From: Micromonospora sp. WMMD961
GTDB lineage: Bacteria > Actinomycetota > Actinomycetes > Mycobacteriales > Micromonosporaceae
Direction of reading: 5' to 3'
DNA length: 64,000 bases
NCBI RefSeq assembly: GCF_029626145.1
Contig: NZ_JARUBJ010000002.1
Coordinates: forward strand, 960,501-1,024,500
In this document: one piece after another, positions 43,913 through 52,566 of the stretch
Position numbering within the stretch: position 1 is the stretch's first letter
Layout: every line of letters starts with the position of its first letter
Translations under genes and position numbers: made by a program
The notes under the pieces: generated by a model
Databases searched by the model: none
What the model saw: only the letters and a program-made list of their open reading frames with translations
What the model was told of the DNA's origin: nothing

Positions 43913-45145
43913 GTGGCGCAAACTCCACGACGGCTGACCCCGCACCGATCGGCGCTGCATGGATTCGGTGCCGCGCTTCGGCAGTGGCGCGAGCGCCGCG
44001 GGCTGTCCCAGCGCGCTCTGGGCGGGCTGGTGCACGTCAGCGGGGACCTCATCGGCAAGGTGGAGAAGGCCGAACGTTGGCCGTCCGCCCGCTTCGTCGA
44101 GTCGTGTGAGGGCGCACTGCAGACGGGTGGTGAGCTGGTCCGCTTTCTGTCAGACCTCGAGAGTGGGCGTCGCCTCACCAGCGTCGGCTACCGCTTGGTC
44201 GACGGTGCGGAGGGCCAACTCCGGGCCTCCATCGATCATCCCGACAGGCCCTACCTGCTCCGCTCGTGGTACGAGCAGCTCGCCGGTCTGTCCATTGCCG
44301 GAAACCGCACCGGATACGCCGGGATGGCGTCCACCGCCCATGCGCAGATCAGCATCGCAGCCGCCGTCGGGCGGCGAAGCCGTTCAGCCGATCGTCGAGA
44401 CGTACTCATCGCGCAGGCACTGTGGGCGGAGTTTCTCAGCTGGATCGACGAGCAGGGCGACGCCGCCGAGGCTGACGCCTGGCTGCGACGCGCCCAACAG
44501 CAGGCCGTCGAAGCCAACGCGCCGGCGCTCGCCAGCTACGTCCTGATGAGGCAGAGCCAACGCGCCCTCGAACGCTTCGATCCGCGTAATGCCATTGCCT
44601 TGGCGCAGCGGGCGCTGGAGGAGGTCCGGCTACCAGGCCGTATCCGCGCTCTACTGCTGATCCGCCAGGCCCAGGCCTACGCGATGGGAGGTGACCAGAA
44701 CGCCTGTGCAGCCAGCATCGACAAGGCGCACAGGGTCGCCGGCAGCGCCGACTGGGGCTCGGAACTGCCGATCGATGTCGGCGTCCACTGCGACGCGGTG
44801 TACGTGGCTGCCCACGAAGCGCAATGCCGTCTGCTCCTCGGCCAACCGGCGGCTGCTGCCGATCTCTACGAGCAACTCCTGCGCCACTGGCCAGCTCAGT
44901 GGCGCGTCGACGAGGCCCTTTGGCGATCGGCCCTGTCCACCGCCTATCTCAACAGTGGCGACGTCGAGCGCGCGGCGACCGAGGCCGCCAACGCCCTGGC
45001 CTTGGCCACTGGCACCTCCTCCGCGCGAGCTCTGCGCTGGTTGAACCCGACGGCGGTGGCCCTGCGCCAGCAGACAGCCATTCCCGAGGCGGCGGCCTTC
45101 GTGCTCGCCTATCGGCGGGCGACGCTCGAAGCGTGCAACCATTAG
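43913..45145 (+). CDS. XRE-family regulator with TPR-like sensor domain (first)
   Basis: 410 residues from GTG 43913 (AGGAG 5 nt upstream). HTH at residues 12-65: FGAALRQWRERRGLSQRALGGLVHVSGDLIGKVEKAERWPS. The long C terminus is made of TPR-like helix pairs (SYVLMRQSQRALERFDPRNAIALAQRALEEV, RSALSTAYLNSGDVERAATEAANALALA), as in Streptomyces regulators that sense small molecules or peptides. Stop and next start are 4 nt apart, so it is co-transcribed with the creatininase gene. It probably binds the palindrome 86-111 bp upstream of its own start. Confidence 0.87.
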   Translation: MAQTPRRLTPHRSALHGFGAALRQWRERRGLSQRALGGLVHVSGDLIGKVEKAERWPSARFVESCEGALQTGGELVRFLSDLESGRRLTSVGYRLVDGAEGQLRASIDHPDRPYLLRSWYEQLAGLSIAGNRTGYAGMASTAHAQISIAAAVGRRSRSADRRDVLIAQALWAEFLSWIDEQGDAAEADAWLRRAQQQAVEANAPALASYVLMRQSQRALERFDPRNAIALAQRALEEVRLPGRIRALLLIRQAQAYAMGGDQNACAASIDKAHRVAGSADWGSELPIDVGVHCDAVYVAAHEAQCRLLLGQPAAAADLYEQLLRHWPAQWRVDEALWRSALSTAYLNSGDVERAATEAANALALATGTSSARALRWLNPTAVALRQQTAIPEAAAFVLAYRRATLEACNH

Positions 45146-45148
45146 CCC

Positions 45149-45859
45149 GTGGATCTCATCACCACGGCGACGAGCACCGACGAGTCCGAACGAGCAGCGT
45201 CCGTCGCGGTCCTCCCAGTCGGGAGTTTCGAACAGCACGGCGCCCACCTCCCGCTGCTGACGGACACCATCGTGGCATGCGCGATTGCGAAGGCAGTCGC
45301 CGAGCGCTACGGCCTCTTTCTGCTGCCGCCCGTGACGATCTCCTGCTCCCACGAGCACGCCGCGTGGCGTGGAACGGTCAGTATCAGCGCCACCACCCTC
45401 GCCGCCGTGGTCGTTGACATCGCTGACTCCCTGCGTGAATCGGGCATCGACCGGCTCGCTGTGATCAACGGACACGGCGGGAACTACGCGCTTGCCAACA
45501 TCGTTCAGGAAGCCAACGTCGCCGGACCGAGGATGACCCTGTTCCCCGCTCGGGCCGACTGGGACGACGCTCGAGTTGCCGCCGGCCTGCACAGCACAGC
45601 CCACCAGGACATGCACGCTGGCGAGCTCGAGGTCTCGCTGCTTCTGCACGTTGCGCCGGAAGTGGTGCGTGATGGCTTCCAGCATGCAGACCACCTAGCG
45701 GACGATCGACGTCACCTCCTCACGCGGGGCATGAGTGGCTACACCACCAGCGGCGTCATTGGTCTGCCGTCCCACGGCACCGCGGCCAAGGGCAGAGCCG
45801 TACTCGAAGACCTTGTGCGCTCCTTCGCCGACCACTACGGCCTCCTGCCGAGACTCTAG
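45149..45859 (+). CDS. Creatininase-family amidohydrolase
   Basis: 236 residues, GTG start. Metal-dependent amidohydrolase: VLPVGSFEQHGAHLPLLTDTIVA (Glu, His and Asp metal ligands), HEHAAWRGTVSIS, VINGHGGNYALANIV (His ligand) and HAGELEVSLLLHV (Glu ligand). All metal-binding positions appear intact. Family members hydrolyse creatinine, trim the mycofactocin precursor peptide (MftE) or open formamidopyrimidine rings. No other mycofactocin gene is present, so MftE identity is rejected. Placed between a regulator and a peptidase, it may process an amide or peptide intermediate. Confidence 0.87.
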   Translation: MDLITTATSTDESERAASVAVLPVGSFEQHGAHLPLLTDTIVACAIAKAVAERYGLFLLPPVTISCSHEHAAWRGTVSISATTLAAVVVDIADSLRESGIDRLAVINGHGGNYALANIVQEANVAGPRMTLFPARADWDDARVAAGLHSTAHQDMHAGELEVSLLLHVAPEVVRDGFQHADHLADDRRHLLTRGMSGYTTSGVIGLPSHGTAAKGRAVLEDLVRSFADHYGLLPRL

Positions 45860-46113
45860 GCATGATCAGGAATGTTGCTGGACGAGAGCTTCTGTTCGCA
45901 TCGACGTTGTCCTCGGGAGAGCGATCGGGCGGCCGCAGTTTGCAGGGTGAGCCGGGAGCAGGGACAAGGTGCTCGGACGTAGAGTCGGCGACGTATGGGC
46001 ACACACGCCGGCACGGAAATCCGAGCGCTGCCGGTGGCCGCGCCGGTGTCCCGGCGACCGGTTGACGAGCCCGCCGTCGTCCGGTCCGCGTGGAAGTTGT
46101 TCGAGGAGGACCT
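45860..46113. other. 254-bp gap before the S9 peptidase
   Basis: No gene. No copy of the ATGCGGAC palindrome is visible here, so the peptidase may use a separate promoter. Confidence 0.3.
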
Positions 46114-47949
46114 GTGAGGCTGGGCGACAGGATCGCTGAAGTGTCGGTGGACGATGCCGTCCGCGCCTCCGTGAGTTATGACCAGCTGCGTACCGGTGCT
46201 GACGGCCTGTACTGGCTGGAGACTCGCCCCGACGCCGGCGGGAGTACGACGGTGACACGGTGGCGGTCCGGCGAGGGCAAGCATGATGTCAGTCCGAAGG
46301 GCTTCGATGTCGCCAGCGGCGTTCACGCGTATGGGGGCGGATCGTTCGCTGTCGTCGAGGGGATGTTGTGGTGCGTCGGCGGAGATGGCCTCTACCGGCG
46401 CCGTCGTCACGGCGATGAACTCGAATTGGTCAGCCATGGATGCTTCGGTGACCTGACGATCGGCGACGGCGAGTTGCTGGCTGTGCGGGAGTCGGAGCAG
46501 GGTGACCAACTCGTCGCGGTGTCGCTCACCGGTGCTCCGCAGATGCGAACTCTCGTCTCGTCTCGGGGGTTCCTCGGCGCGCCTCGGCCAGGTCCGGGCT
46601 CGTTGGCCTGGACCGCCTGGAGCGAGCACGACATGCCTTGGGACGCGTGTGAGGTGTGGGCCGCCGCCTACTCACCGCACGGTGGGGTCGAGGACCCGGT
46701 AAGGCTCGCCGGTGGTTCGGATGAGTCTGCGGTGGAGCCGCGGTGGGGACCCGGCGGGGCGTTGTACTTCGTGTCGGACCGCAATGGCTGGTGGAACCTC
46801 TACCGGTGGAACGGCCTCCAGGCGGAGGCGGTGGCGCCGATCGCGGGTGAGTGCGCCGCGGAGCCGTGGGAATTGGGTTACACGTCGTATGGCTTCCTCG
46901 ACGACGGTCGGATCGTCGTGGCGGTGCAGGAGGGGCCGCGGCACCGCCTCGTCGTCGTCGAGTCCGACGGTACTGTCCGCCCCGTCGACCTCCCGTACAC
47001 GTCGATCAAGCCGTACCTCGCCGTGCAAGGGACGACCGTGGCGTTGATCGGATCGTCACCGACCGCAGCCCCGCAGGTCTCGCTCGTGAACCTGGCTGAC
47101 GCTGCCCCCCAGGTGGAGGTGCTTGCCAGGTCGGAGCACGCCGCGCTCGACGGGGCGTGCGTTTCGACGCCGACGGAGTTGCGCGTCCGAGTGGCCAGTG
47201 GTCGGGAGGTGTTTGCCCTGGTGTATCCGCCGACGGGCTCGGCGGCGGACTGGCGGGCGCCGGTGATCGTTCGGGCGCATCCCGGGCCTACCGCCTCCTG
47301 CCTGCTTCGCCTGGATTGGCAGGCGCAGTTCTTCACCAGTCGCGGGTTCGCCGTCGTTGATGTCGACTACCTGGGAAGCACTGGGTACGGCCGCGTGTTC
47401 CGGGAATCGCTGTACGGCCGGTGGGGCCTGGACGACGTCGATGACTGCGCGGCGGTGGCGGTGCACCTGCTGTCCACCGGGCGGGCGGTGCCGGGGCAGG
47501 TGTTCATCCGCGGTGCCAGCGCCGGCGGCTACAGCGCGTTGCACGCGGTGTCACAGGACGGCCCGTTCGCCGCCGCCACCGCGGTGTCGGCGATCGTCGA
47601 TCCTGAGCGGTGGGCGCTGACGGTGCCCCGGTTCCAGCGGGCGCACGCGATGCGGCTGCGCGGGGGCGCCGGCCCGGTCCGTGCGGTCAGGGTTCAATGG
47701 CCGGTGCTGCTCATTCACGGCACCGGCGACGAGGTGGCCGTGGTCGAGGATGTCCGCGACCTCGCCGACGAGTTGACGTCTCTCGGCATGGCGCCCGAGG
47801 TGTTGCTTCTTCCTGATGTCGGCCACTACGTGGCGTCGTCCCGTCGAGCAGGCGCGGCGCTGGAGGCGGAGTTGGCTCACTATCGCTCGGTGATGGCGGG
47901 TGCGGCCATCGATCAACCGGGTTGCACAGCCGCCAGCGGTAGTCGGTGA
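46114..47949 (+). CDS. S9-family serine peptidase (prolyl oligopeptidase/acylaminoacyl-peptidase type)
   Basis: 611 residues from GTG 46114 (GAGGAGGA just upstream; a GTG at 46090 is the longer alternative). An N-terminal beta-propeller of about 350 residues (DGLYWLETRP, GALYFVSDRNGWWNLYRW blades) restricts access to a C-terminal alpha/beta hydrolase. Catalytic residues are Ser in IRGASAGGYSAL, Asp in HGTGDEVAVVED and His in DVGHYVAS. There is no signal peptide, so it acts in the cytosol on short peptides or blocked amino acids. Its 3' end overlaps the convergent XRE gene by 37 bp. Confidence 0.92.
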   Translation: MRLGDRIAEVSVDDAVRASVSYDQLRTGADGLYWLETRPDAGGSTTVTRWRSGEGKHDVSPKGFDVASGVHAYGGGSFAVVEGMLWCVGGDGLYRRRRHGDELELVSHGCFGDLTIGDGELLAVRESEQGDQLVAVSLTGAPQMRTLVSSRGFLGAPRPGPGSLAWTAWSEHDMPWDACEVWAAAYSPHGGVEDPVRLAGGSDESAVEPRWGPGGALYFVSDRNGWWNLYRWNGLQAEAVAPIAGECAAEPWELGYTSYGFLDDGRIVVAVQEGPRHRLVVVESDGTVRPVDLPYTSIKPYLAVQGTTVALIGSSPTAAPQVSLVNLADAAPQVEVLARSEHAALDGACVSTPTELRVRVASGREVFALVYPPTGSAADWRAPVIVRAHPGPTASCLLRLDWQAQFFTSRGFAVVDVDYLGSTGYGRVFRESLYGRWGLDDVDDCAAVAVHLLSTGRAVPGQVFIRGASAGGYSALHAVSQDGPFAAATAVSAIVDPERWALTVPRFQRAHAMRLRGGAGPVRAVRVQWPVLLIHGTGDEVAVVEDVRDLADELTSLGMAPEVLLLPDVGHYVASSRRAGAALEAELAHYRSVMAGAAIDQPGCTAASGSR

Positions 47950-49307
47950 CGCACGTACTCGCCGAACTCGCGGACCTCGGGCTCACCCCGATAGGACTCG
48001 AGGTCAGCCTGTACCTCGACGATGCGCTGCAGGCAGCGGTGCGAGGTGGTTCGTGCCGCGAAGTCGACTGCCTCGCGTGCGGTGGCGCAGGCTTCGTCGA
48101 TGCGGCCGGCGGCGGCCAGCGACGAGGCCATGAGCGCGGTGTCGATGGCGAGTCGCCGGACATGGGTGGGGCTCAGCGCGGCGAGAGCGTCGCCCGCGTG
48201 CCGTTGAGTGTGCCGCGGTCGGCCCAGGTCGTGGAAGCAGTGGGCGATCTCGTCGGCGAGGTACGCCGCGTCGAAGTACCGGATCCACGCCGGCTCGTCC
48301 TCGGGCTTGCTGCGGGCTAGTTGCGTCTCCACGATGTCAAGGTGGGTCAGGCAGTCGCCTTCGCGTCCGAGGCGGGCGTGCGTGCGCGCCACCACCGCGT
48401 GCAGTGCGGCTGCCACAGCGGGCGTCGCCCGGGTCTCGCTCCCTCTCACCGCCGTGAGCGCCATTCTGCGTGCCGGCTCGGGGTGCCCGCAGTGCAGCGC
48501 GAGATGGCCGATGTTCACGGCGAGCAGGTAGCTGCCGTACAGGCGGTCGTCGGCAGCTTCCGTCAGACGTAGAGCGCGAAGGTACCGGCGCTGGGCGAGG
48601 CCGTGGGCGCCAGTGTCGACCGCCTGGTACCCGCAGAGTTCGAAGAATCCCGCCGCCAGCGTGTAGAGCTGGCGACCAACCGCCGCAGACGTTGGAGTAT
48701 TCGCCAACAGTCGGTTCAGCTCGCCTTCGACGTACCGCTGCACCTGCGCGTGAACTCGTCCAGCACCGTGGGTGTGGTCCAACTGCCGGAACATCGCCAG
48801 AGCGGTCTCCGCCGAATGAAGATCCTCTTCGTCGATCTGGTCAGGCGAGCCGGGCCGTCCGGCCGCGGGCGGCCGGGGTCCAGCCGCAGCGTTCAGCCAG
48901 TCAAGGGCGGCGCGATCGAGGACACCGGGTTGGAACGGAACCCGAGCGACCATCTCGGCCAGCCCCAACGTTCCTGTCGGGCGATTGGACAGCGCGCTGC
49001 TGAGGCCGCCGTCGGCCGGTGAGGGGGCGCTCGGCTTGCCGTCGCTGGTCCGGTTCTTGTCGAGCAGCGGTAGCAGGCGCATCAGAGAGCCGCCGGTCAC
49101 CAGCGCCTTGTCGCAGGCCTCGACGAACTCGCGGGAGGGGAACCGATCGGCTGTCTCCACACGACGTACGAGATCGGCACTGAAGCGGATCATGATGCCG
49201 AGCCGCGCCTGCGAGAGGTTCGCGCGTTCGCGCAGTCGGCGCAGTTCGGCGCCGAAGAAGTGGCGCTCGGACAGGGATGGCTCGAGCTCCCGCGGGGTCT
49301 GGCCCAT
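47913..49307 (-). CDS. XRE-family regulator with TPR-like domain (second)
   Basis: 464 residues from ATG 49307 (AAAGGCGG upstream; the frame to 49376 is not needed). HTH FFGAELRRLRERANLSQARLGIMIRFSADLVRRVETADRFPS closely parallels that of the regulator at 43913, including the SADLVRRVE/SGDLIGKVE recognition helix region. The C-terminal 330 residues are TPR-like (RRYLRALRLTEAADDRLYGSYLLAVNIGHLAL and others). It is divergent from the six-gene operon, and the ATGCGGAC palindrome lies between. Similar recognition helices plus the shared palindrome suggest the two regulators read the same site. Confidence 0.87.
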   Translation of the reverse strand: MGQTPRELEPSLSERHFFGAELRRLRERANLSQARLGIMIRFSADLVRRVETADRFPSREFVEACDKALVTGGSLMRLLPLLDKNRTSDGKPSAPSPADGGLSSALSNRPTGTLGLAEMVARVPFQPGVLDRAALDWLNAAAGPRPPAAGRPGSPDQIDEEDLHSAETALAMFRQLDHTHGAGRVHAQVQRYVEGELNRLLANTPTSAAVGRQLYTLAAGFFELCGYQAVDTGAHGLAQRRYLRALRLTEAADDRLYGSYLLAVNIGHLALHCGHPEPARRMALTAVRGSETRATPAVAAALHAVVARTHARLGREGDCLTHLDIVETQLARSKPEDEPAWIRYFDAAYLADEIAHCFHDLGRPRHTQRHAGDALAALSPTHVRRLAIDTALMASSLAAAGRIDEACATAREAVDFAARTTSHRCLQRIVEVQADLESYRGEPEVREFGEYVRHRLPLAAVQPG

Positions 49308-49448
49308 GACACCGCCTTTCGGGCTGCTCGCCGCCGACGGCATTGAGCAGCGTGGACGTCGCGCACATAGGGTCACTCAGTGTTCAGCGCGGCGCAACCA
49401 GGATCGCCATTAACTACGCCGCATGACCGTCGGCCTGTTCGGCGCGCC

Positions 49449-49477
49449 GCATGCGGACAAACCCTTCGTCCGCATGC
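49449..49477. promoter_or_regulatory. Operator palindrome GCATGCGGAC-N9-GTCCGCATGC
   Basis: Perfect 10-bp arms at 49449-49458 and 49468-49477 between the second XRE-TPR gene and the SDR operon, about 100 bp from the SDR start. Its eight inner bases match the site at 43802-43827, with a 9-bp instead of 10-bp spacer. Confidence 0.72.
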
Positions 49478-49578
49478 TCGCCATTCACGACAGCGACGCT
49501 GAGGGTGAGTGTGAGGAGGAGGGGCGCGATCACTCGTCAGATCCGCCCTCTGGTTGTTCACGAACCTGGGAGGTGCCA

Positions 49579-50283
49579 GTGGAGCACGAAGTCGTTCCAT
49601 CCGCCCTGATCGTGACGGGTGCCGGGAGGGGTATCGGGCTCGCCATCGTGCGGGCGACCATGAGCAGGGCCCTTCATGTGTACGGGCTGGATATTCACGT
49701 GCCCGCGGACGTTCCGCGCGGAGACCAGGGCCCTTCCTGGCACGACGTCGATGTCGCGGATGAGCAGCAGGTGCGGTCGTTCTTCGCCGATCACGTCAAG
49801 CCGGGTTCGGTGGGTGGGCTGGTGAACTGCGCGGGAGCGGTGGGGCGCACCTCGATCATCGATGCGGACGTAGCCGAGTGGGAACGGATGCTCGCGGTCA
49901 ACCTGAGCTCGGCTTTCCTGGTGATCCGTGAGTTCGTTGCGTATGCCGCCCTTCCTGCCGCCATCGTCAACGTCAGTTCCGTGAACGCCCACTACGGGCA
50001 CCCGGAGCGACTCGGGTACGCGGTCGCCAAAGGCGGCGTGGAGGCCCTCACCCGGGTCACTGCTCGGCAATTGGCCGGTCGAGGCATCCGCGTCAACACG
50101 GTCGTGCCGGGTGCGATCGCCACCCAGATGACCCCCGACAAGGCCGCCGGTCACCGCTGCCTCCTCGGGCGCTGCGGTGAACCGGAAGAGGTGGCGGACG
50201 CGATCACGTTCCTGCTGTCGCCGAAGGCGTCGTACATCACCGGCAGCACGCTGCACGTCGACGGAGGACTGGGATTGCGATGA
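49579..50283 (+). CDS. Short-chain dehydrogenase/reductase (SDR)
   Basis: 234 residues from GTG 49579 (GGGAGG 6 nt upstream; residues before it in the frame are non-coding). NAD(P)-dependent oxidoreductase: ALIVTGAGRGIGLAI (cofactor loop), LVNCAGAVG, active-site Ser in IVNVSSVNAHYG and Y-x-x-x-K in GYAVAKGGVEAL, and INxVxPG-type VNTVVPGAIATQM. C-terminal YITGSTLHVDGGLG is standard. First gene of a six-gene operon in which every junction overlaps by about 4 nt. The substrate is unknown, probably a hydroxy or keto intermediate of the operon product. Confidence 0.9.
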   Translation: MEHEVVPSALIVTGAGRGIGLAIVRATMSRALHVYGLDIHVPADVPRGDQGPSWHDVDVADEQQVRSFFADHVKPGSVGGLVNCAGAVGRTSIIDADVAEWERMLAVNLSSAFLVIREFVAYAALPAAIVNVSSVNAHYGHPERLGYAVAKGGVEALTRVTARQLAGRGIRVNTVVPGAIATQMTPDKAAGHRCLLGRCGEPEEVADAITFLLSPKASYITGSTLHVDGGLGLR

Positions 50284-51083
50284 CGACTACCCACGGCGGC
50301 ATCGCCGAGATCGACTACGCAGCCATGATCCGCGCCCTGAACCAGGTCCACTACGCGGGCGAGACGTCGTTCTACAACACAGCACCGCTGCGCCCCTGCG
50401 AGGAGGCGCTCTATCACCGGCTCGGTGCGGGGGCGCGAATCCTCGATGTGGGATGCGGTGCCGGTCGCGTCACCCAAGCGATAACCGTATTGGGCGGCGA
50501 CATCGTCGGCGTCGACATCAACGAGGTGGCTCTGGCAGTTGCCCGGGCCGCGTGCCCGAACGGCACCTTCGTGCACGGCAGCATGAACGCCCTGCCACTA
50601 CCAGCGGACACTTTCGACCAGGTGTGGTGCCTCCGCTTCTCCTTCAACGCGCTGGCAACCGAGGCCGAACGTGTGGAAGCCCTGCACGAGATGTGGCGGG
50701 TGTGCGCCCCGGGAGGCACCGTCCTGGTAGAGACGTTCAACTGGCACTACGCCGGCCGGCTCGGGCTTGTCCGTATCGCCAATCTGCTGGACCTGGCCGC
50801 CCGCGCCGCGCGATGGCGGGGGCAGCGCCGCACCGGCTCGCGGCCCCTGCCAGCGCGCGACATCATCTACCTCGCCAACAAGACCAGCGGAGCGGCACCT
50901 GGCTACGCCCACCTCACCACCGCCCACGAGCTGTACCTCCTCGCGGCGACATGCGGGATCCGGCAGTACGCGACCGTGACATCGGAGGAGGGTGTCCTGT
51001 CGGCCCCCGCGCTCCCGGTACGCGGCAGACACCGCCGGTACTCGATGTGGCTCGTCCTCCGCAAGCCCGGGGAGCGGTCATGA
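50280..51083 (+). CDS. Class I SAM-dependent methyltransferase
   Basis: 267 residues. Motif I ILDVGCGAGRVTQAI, motif II IVGVDINEVAL, the motif IV region ADTFDQVWCLRFSFNAL, then APGGTVLVETFNW (motif VI). The C-terminal 110 residues contain a basic stretch (ARAARWRGQRRTGSRP) and substrate-binding helices. It is similar to O- or N-methyltransferases of small molecules rather than DNA or RNA enzymes. ATGA overlap with the SDR gene and ATGA overlap with the next. Confidence 0.87.
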   Translation: MTTTHGGIAEIDYAAMIRALNQVHYAGETSFYNTAPLRPCEEALYHRLGAGARILDVGCGAGRVTQAITVLGGDIVGVDINEVALAVARAACPNGTFVHGSMNALPLPADTFDQVWCLRFSFNALATEAERVEALHEMWRVCAPGGTVLVETFNWHYAGRLGLVRIANLLDLAARAARWRGQRRTGSRPLPARDIIYLANKTSGAAPGYAHLTTAHELYLLAATCGIRQYATVTSEEGVLSAPALPVRGRHRRYSMWLVLRKPGERS

Positions 51084-52003
51084 GCTTGTTGAGAGTCGGC
51101 AACCACGCGCTGGAGATCCGGATCGCTGAGTCGGCACCACGCTGCCTGCGGCGGTTCGTCGCCCGACTCGCTGACACGGAACTGCCGACCATGCCGGCCG
51201 GGCAGGTCATGCAGGTACGTGATGGGCACCGAACCCGGCTGACCGTCGACGTCAGTAGAGGTAAGGTCCTCCTGGAACTGGCCGCAGAGCTGGCTGGCGA
51301 TCCACCCACGTTGGAGATCGGAGTGCTCCAGGCCGCGGCACGCTCCTTGGCCGTCATGGGGGACGGCGAGCTGACGCTCCTGCACGGGAGTGCGGTGACC
51401 ATAGACGGGGGACGGTCGGCCATAGCGGTGCTGGACGGCGGACGCGGGCAGGGCAAGACATCACTCGCGCTGGGCGTCGCCGCTCACGGAGGCAGCCTCC
51501 TGGTCGACGAGTTCGCCTTCACCGCTTTCCCCTGCCGTCAGCCCTGCGTGGTGCCGATGCCCACCCTGCCCTGGCACGTACGCGCCGACATGGCGTCGCT
51601 GCTGGCACCTCACGCCACCGAACGGCTCCTCTACCCGGTGGATCTTCCCACCCCCACCACTGCCGGACACCGCCCGCTGCCGCTGAGCCTCATCGTCATT
51701 CCGGATCAGGGTCTTGCGGCGGGTGAACTGCGCGAGACGCCTACTCCCGCAGCCCGGGATCTGCTGCGCGCGGCGGTGACCGACCACGAGGCGAAGCTAC
51801 GCGACCCGACTCTTGACCACGTCTCGATCTTCTCCTCGGCTGACGAGGTCACCATCAGCCGCAGTCTTCCCGCATTCAACTTGGCGGAGAAGGCGCTCGA
51901 CGCACTTGCCGCTGTACCGGTCATCCGCGTCGGCATCGGCAAGCCAGACGATTTGCCCACCAGTGTTGCCGCGGTGATCCGTCGGACAAGAGGAGATTCG
52001 TGA
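51080..52003 (+). CDS. HprK-related P-loop kinase
   Basis: 307 residues. The N-terminal third is a small alpha/beta domain. The core shows LLHGSAVTIDGGRSAIAVLDGGRGQGKTSLALGVAAHGGSLLVDEFAF: a late Walker A (residues 120-127) preceded by the HGS strand, which is the signature of HprK-like kinases, and a LVDEF motif in place of Walker B. No HPr protein is nearby. HprK-related proteins in other clusters act on peptides or small molecules. The long alternative frame 50177-52003 is a read-through of chance codons; ATG 51080 with its 4-nt overlap is the real start. Confidence 0.75.
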   Translation: MSLLRVGNHALEIRIAESAPRCLRRFVARLADTELPTMPAGQVMQVRDGHRTRLTVDVSRGKVLLELAAELAGDPPTLEIGVLQAAARSLAVMGDGELTLLHGSAVTIDGGRSAIAVLDGGRGQGKTSLALGVAAHGGSLLVDEFAFTAFPCRQPCVVPMPTLPWHVRADMASLLAPHATERLLYPVDLPTPTTAGHRPLPLSLIVIPDQGLAAGELRETPTPAARDLLRAAVTDHEAKLRDPTLDHVSIFSSADEVTISRSLPAFNLAEKALDALAAVPVIRVGIGKPDDLPTSVAAVIRRTRGDS

Positions 52004-52566
52004 TGCGGCAGCCGGCCGCGCCACCGATGCTCCTCCTCGCCGGCACCAGCGAGGCTGGAAAGTCGAGCGCGGGCGAGTACCTGGCCGCCCTCGGCGCCCG
52101 CCGCGTCAAGATCAGGACGGTCCTCGTGCAACTCACCTCAGGCCGGCAGGCCTACCACGAGGGCGTGGAGACGCGGGAAGGCTTCGGGTACGACGAGTTC
52201 GTCTCGAAACTCCTCGTACTAACCGACCGCGGCGAGGCCCCCTTGGCAGTCGAGAGCTTCATCGATGCCGCTTTGGCTATGACTGTGAAGCGAACGTGGC
52301 CGGCACCATGCTCGATTATCTTCATCACCGCTCCAGAACTCATCCGCGTCAAACGCCTCGCGCAGGCCCGAGGGCTGACCGCCGACGAGGCCCGACGCAT
52401 CATCCGACGCAAAGACGAGCGGAAACGCGTCCACGAACAGCTTCCGGCCTGGCGCGCAATTACCGATCACTGGGTCGACAACACTGCCAACATCATCAGC
52501 TTCAGGGCTCGTCTCCGCGACGCGTTCCAGACCATGCAGACAGCCCCAGGAGGCATCCAGCCATGA
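52000..52566 (+). CDS. P-loop kinase-like protein
   Basis: 188 residues. Walker A is LLLAGTSEAGKSSAGEYLAALG (residues 15-22), a dephospho-CoA-kinase-like P-loop. Later IIFITAPELIRVKRLAQARGLTADEARRIIRRKDERKR resembles the lid region with catalytic arginines. Probable substrate: a nucleotide or nucleoside-like small molecule. GTG 52000 overlaps the previous TGA by 4 nt (ATG 52003 is the near alternative). It is one of three kinase-fold proteins in the operon. Confidence 0.78.
   Translation: MMRQPAAPPMLLLAGTSEAGKSSAGEYLAALGARRVKIRTVLVQLTSGRQAYHEGVETREGFGYDEFVSKLLVLTDRGEAPLAVESFIDAALAMTVKRTWPAPCSIIFITAPELIRVKRLAQARGLTADEARRIIRRKDERKRVHEQLPAWRAITDHWVDNTANIISFRARLRDAFQTMQTAPGGIQP

Noticed and set aside
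45149..45859. MftE of a mycofactocin locus
   Set aside because: None of MftA, B, C, D or F is nearby, so only the creatininase family can be claimed.
50177..52003. 608-codon frame covering the methyltransferase and HprK-like genes
   Set aside because: Its first 300 codons are an Arg/Pro-rich shadow of the methyltransferase; the real gene starts at ATG 51080.
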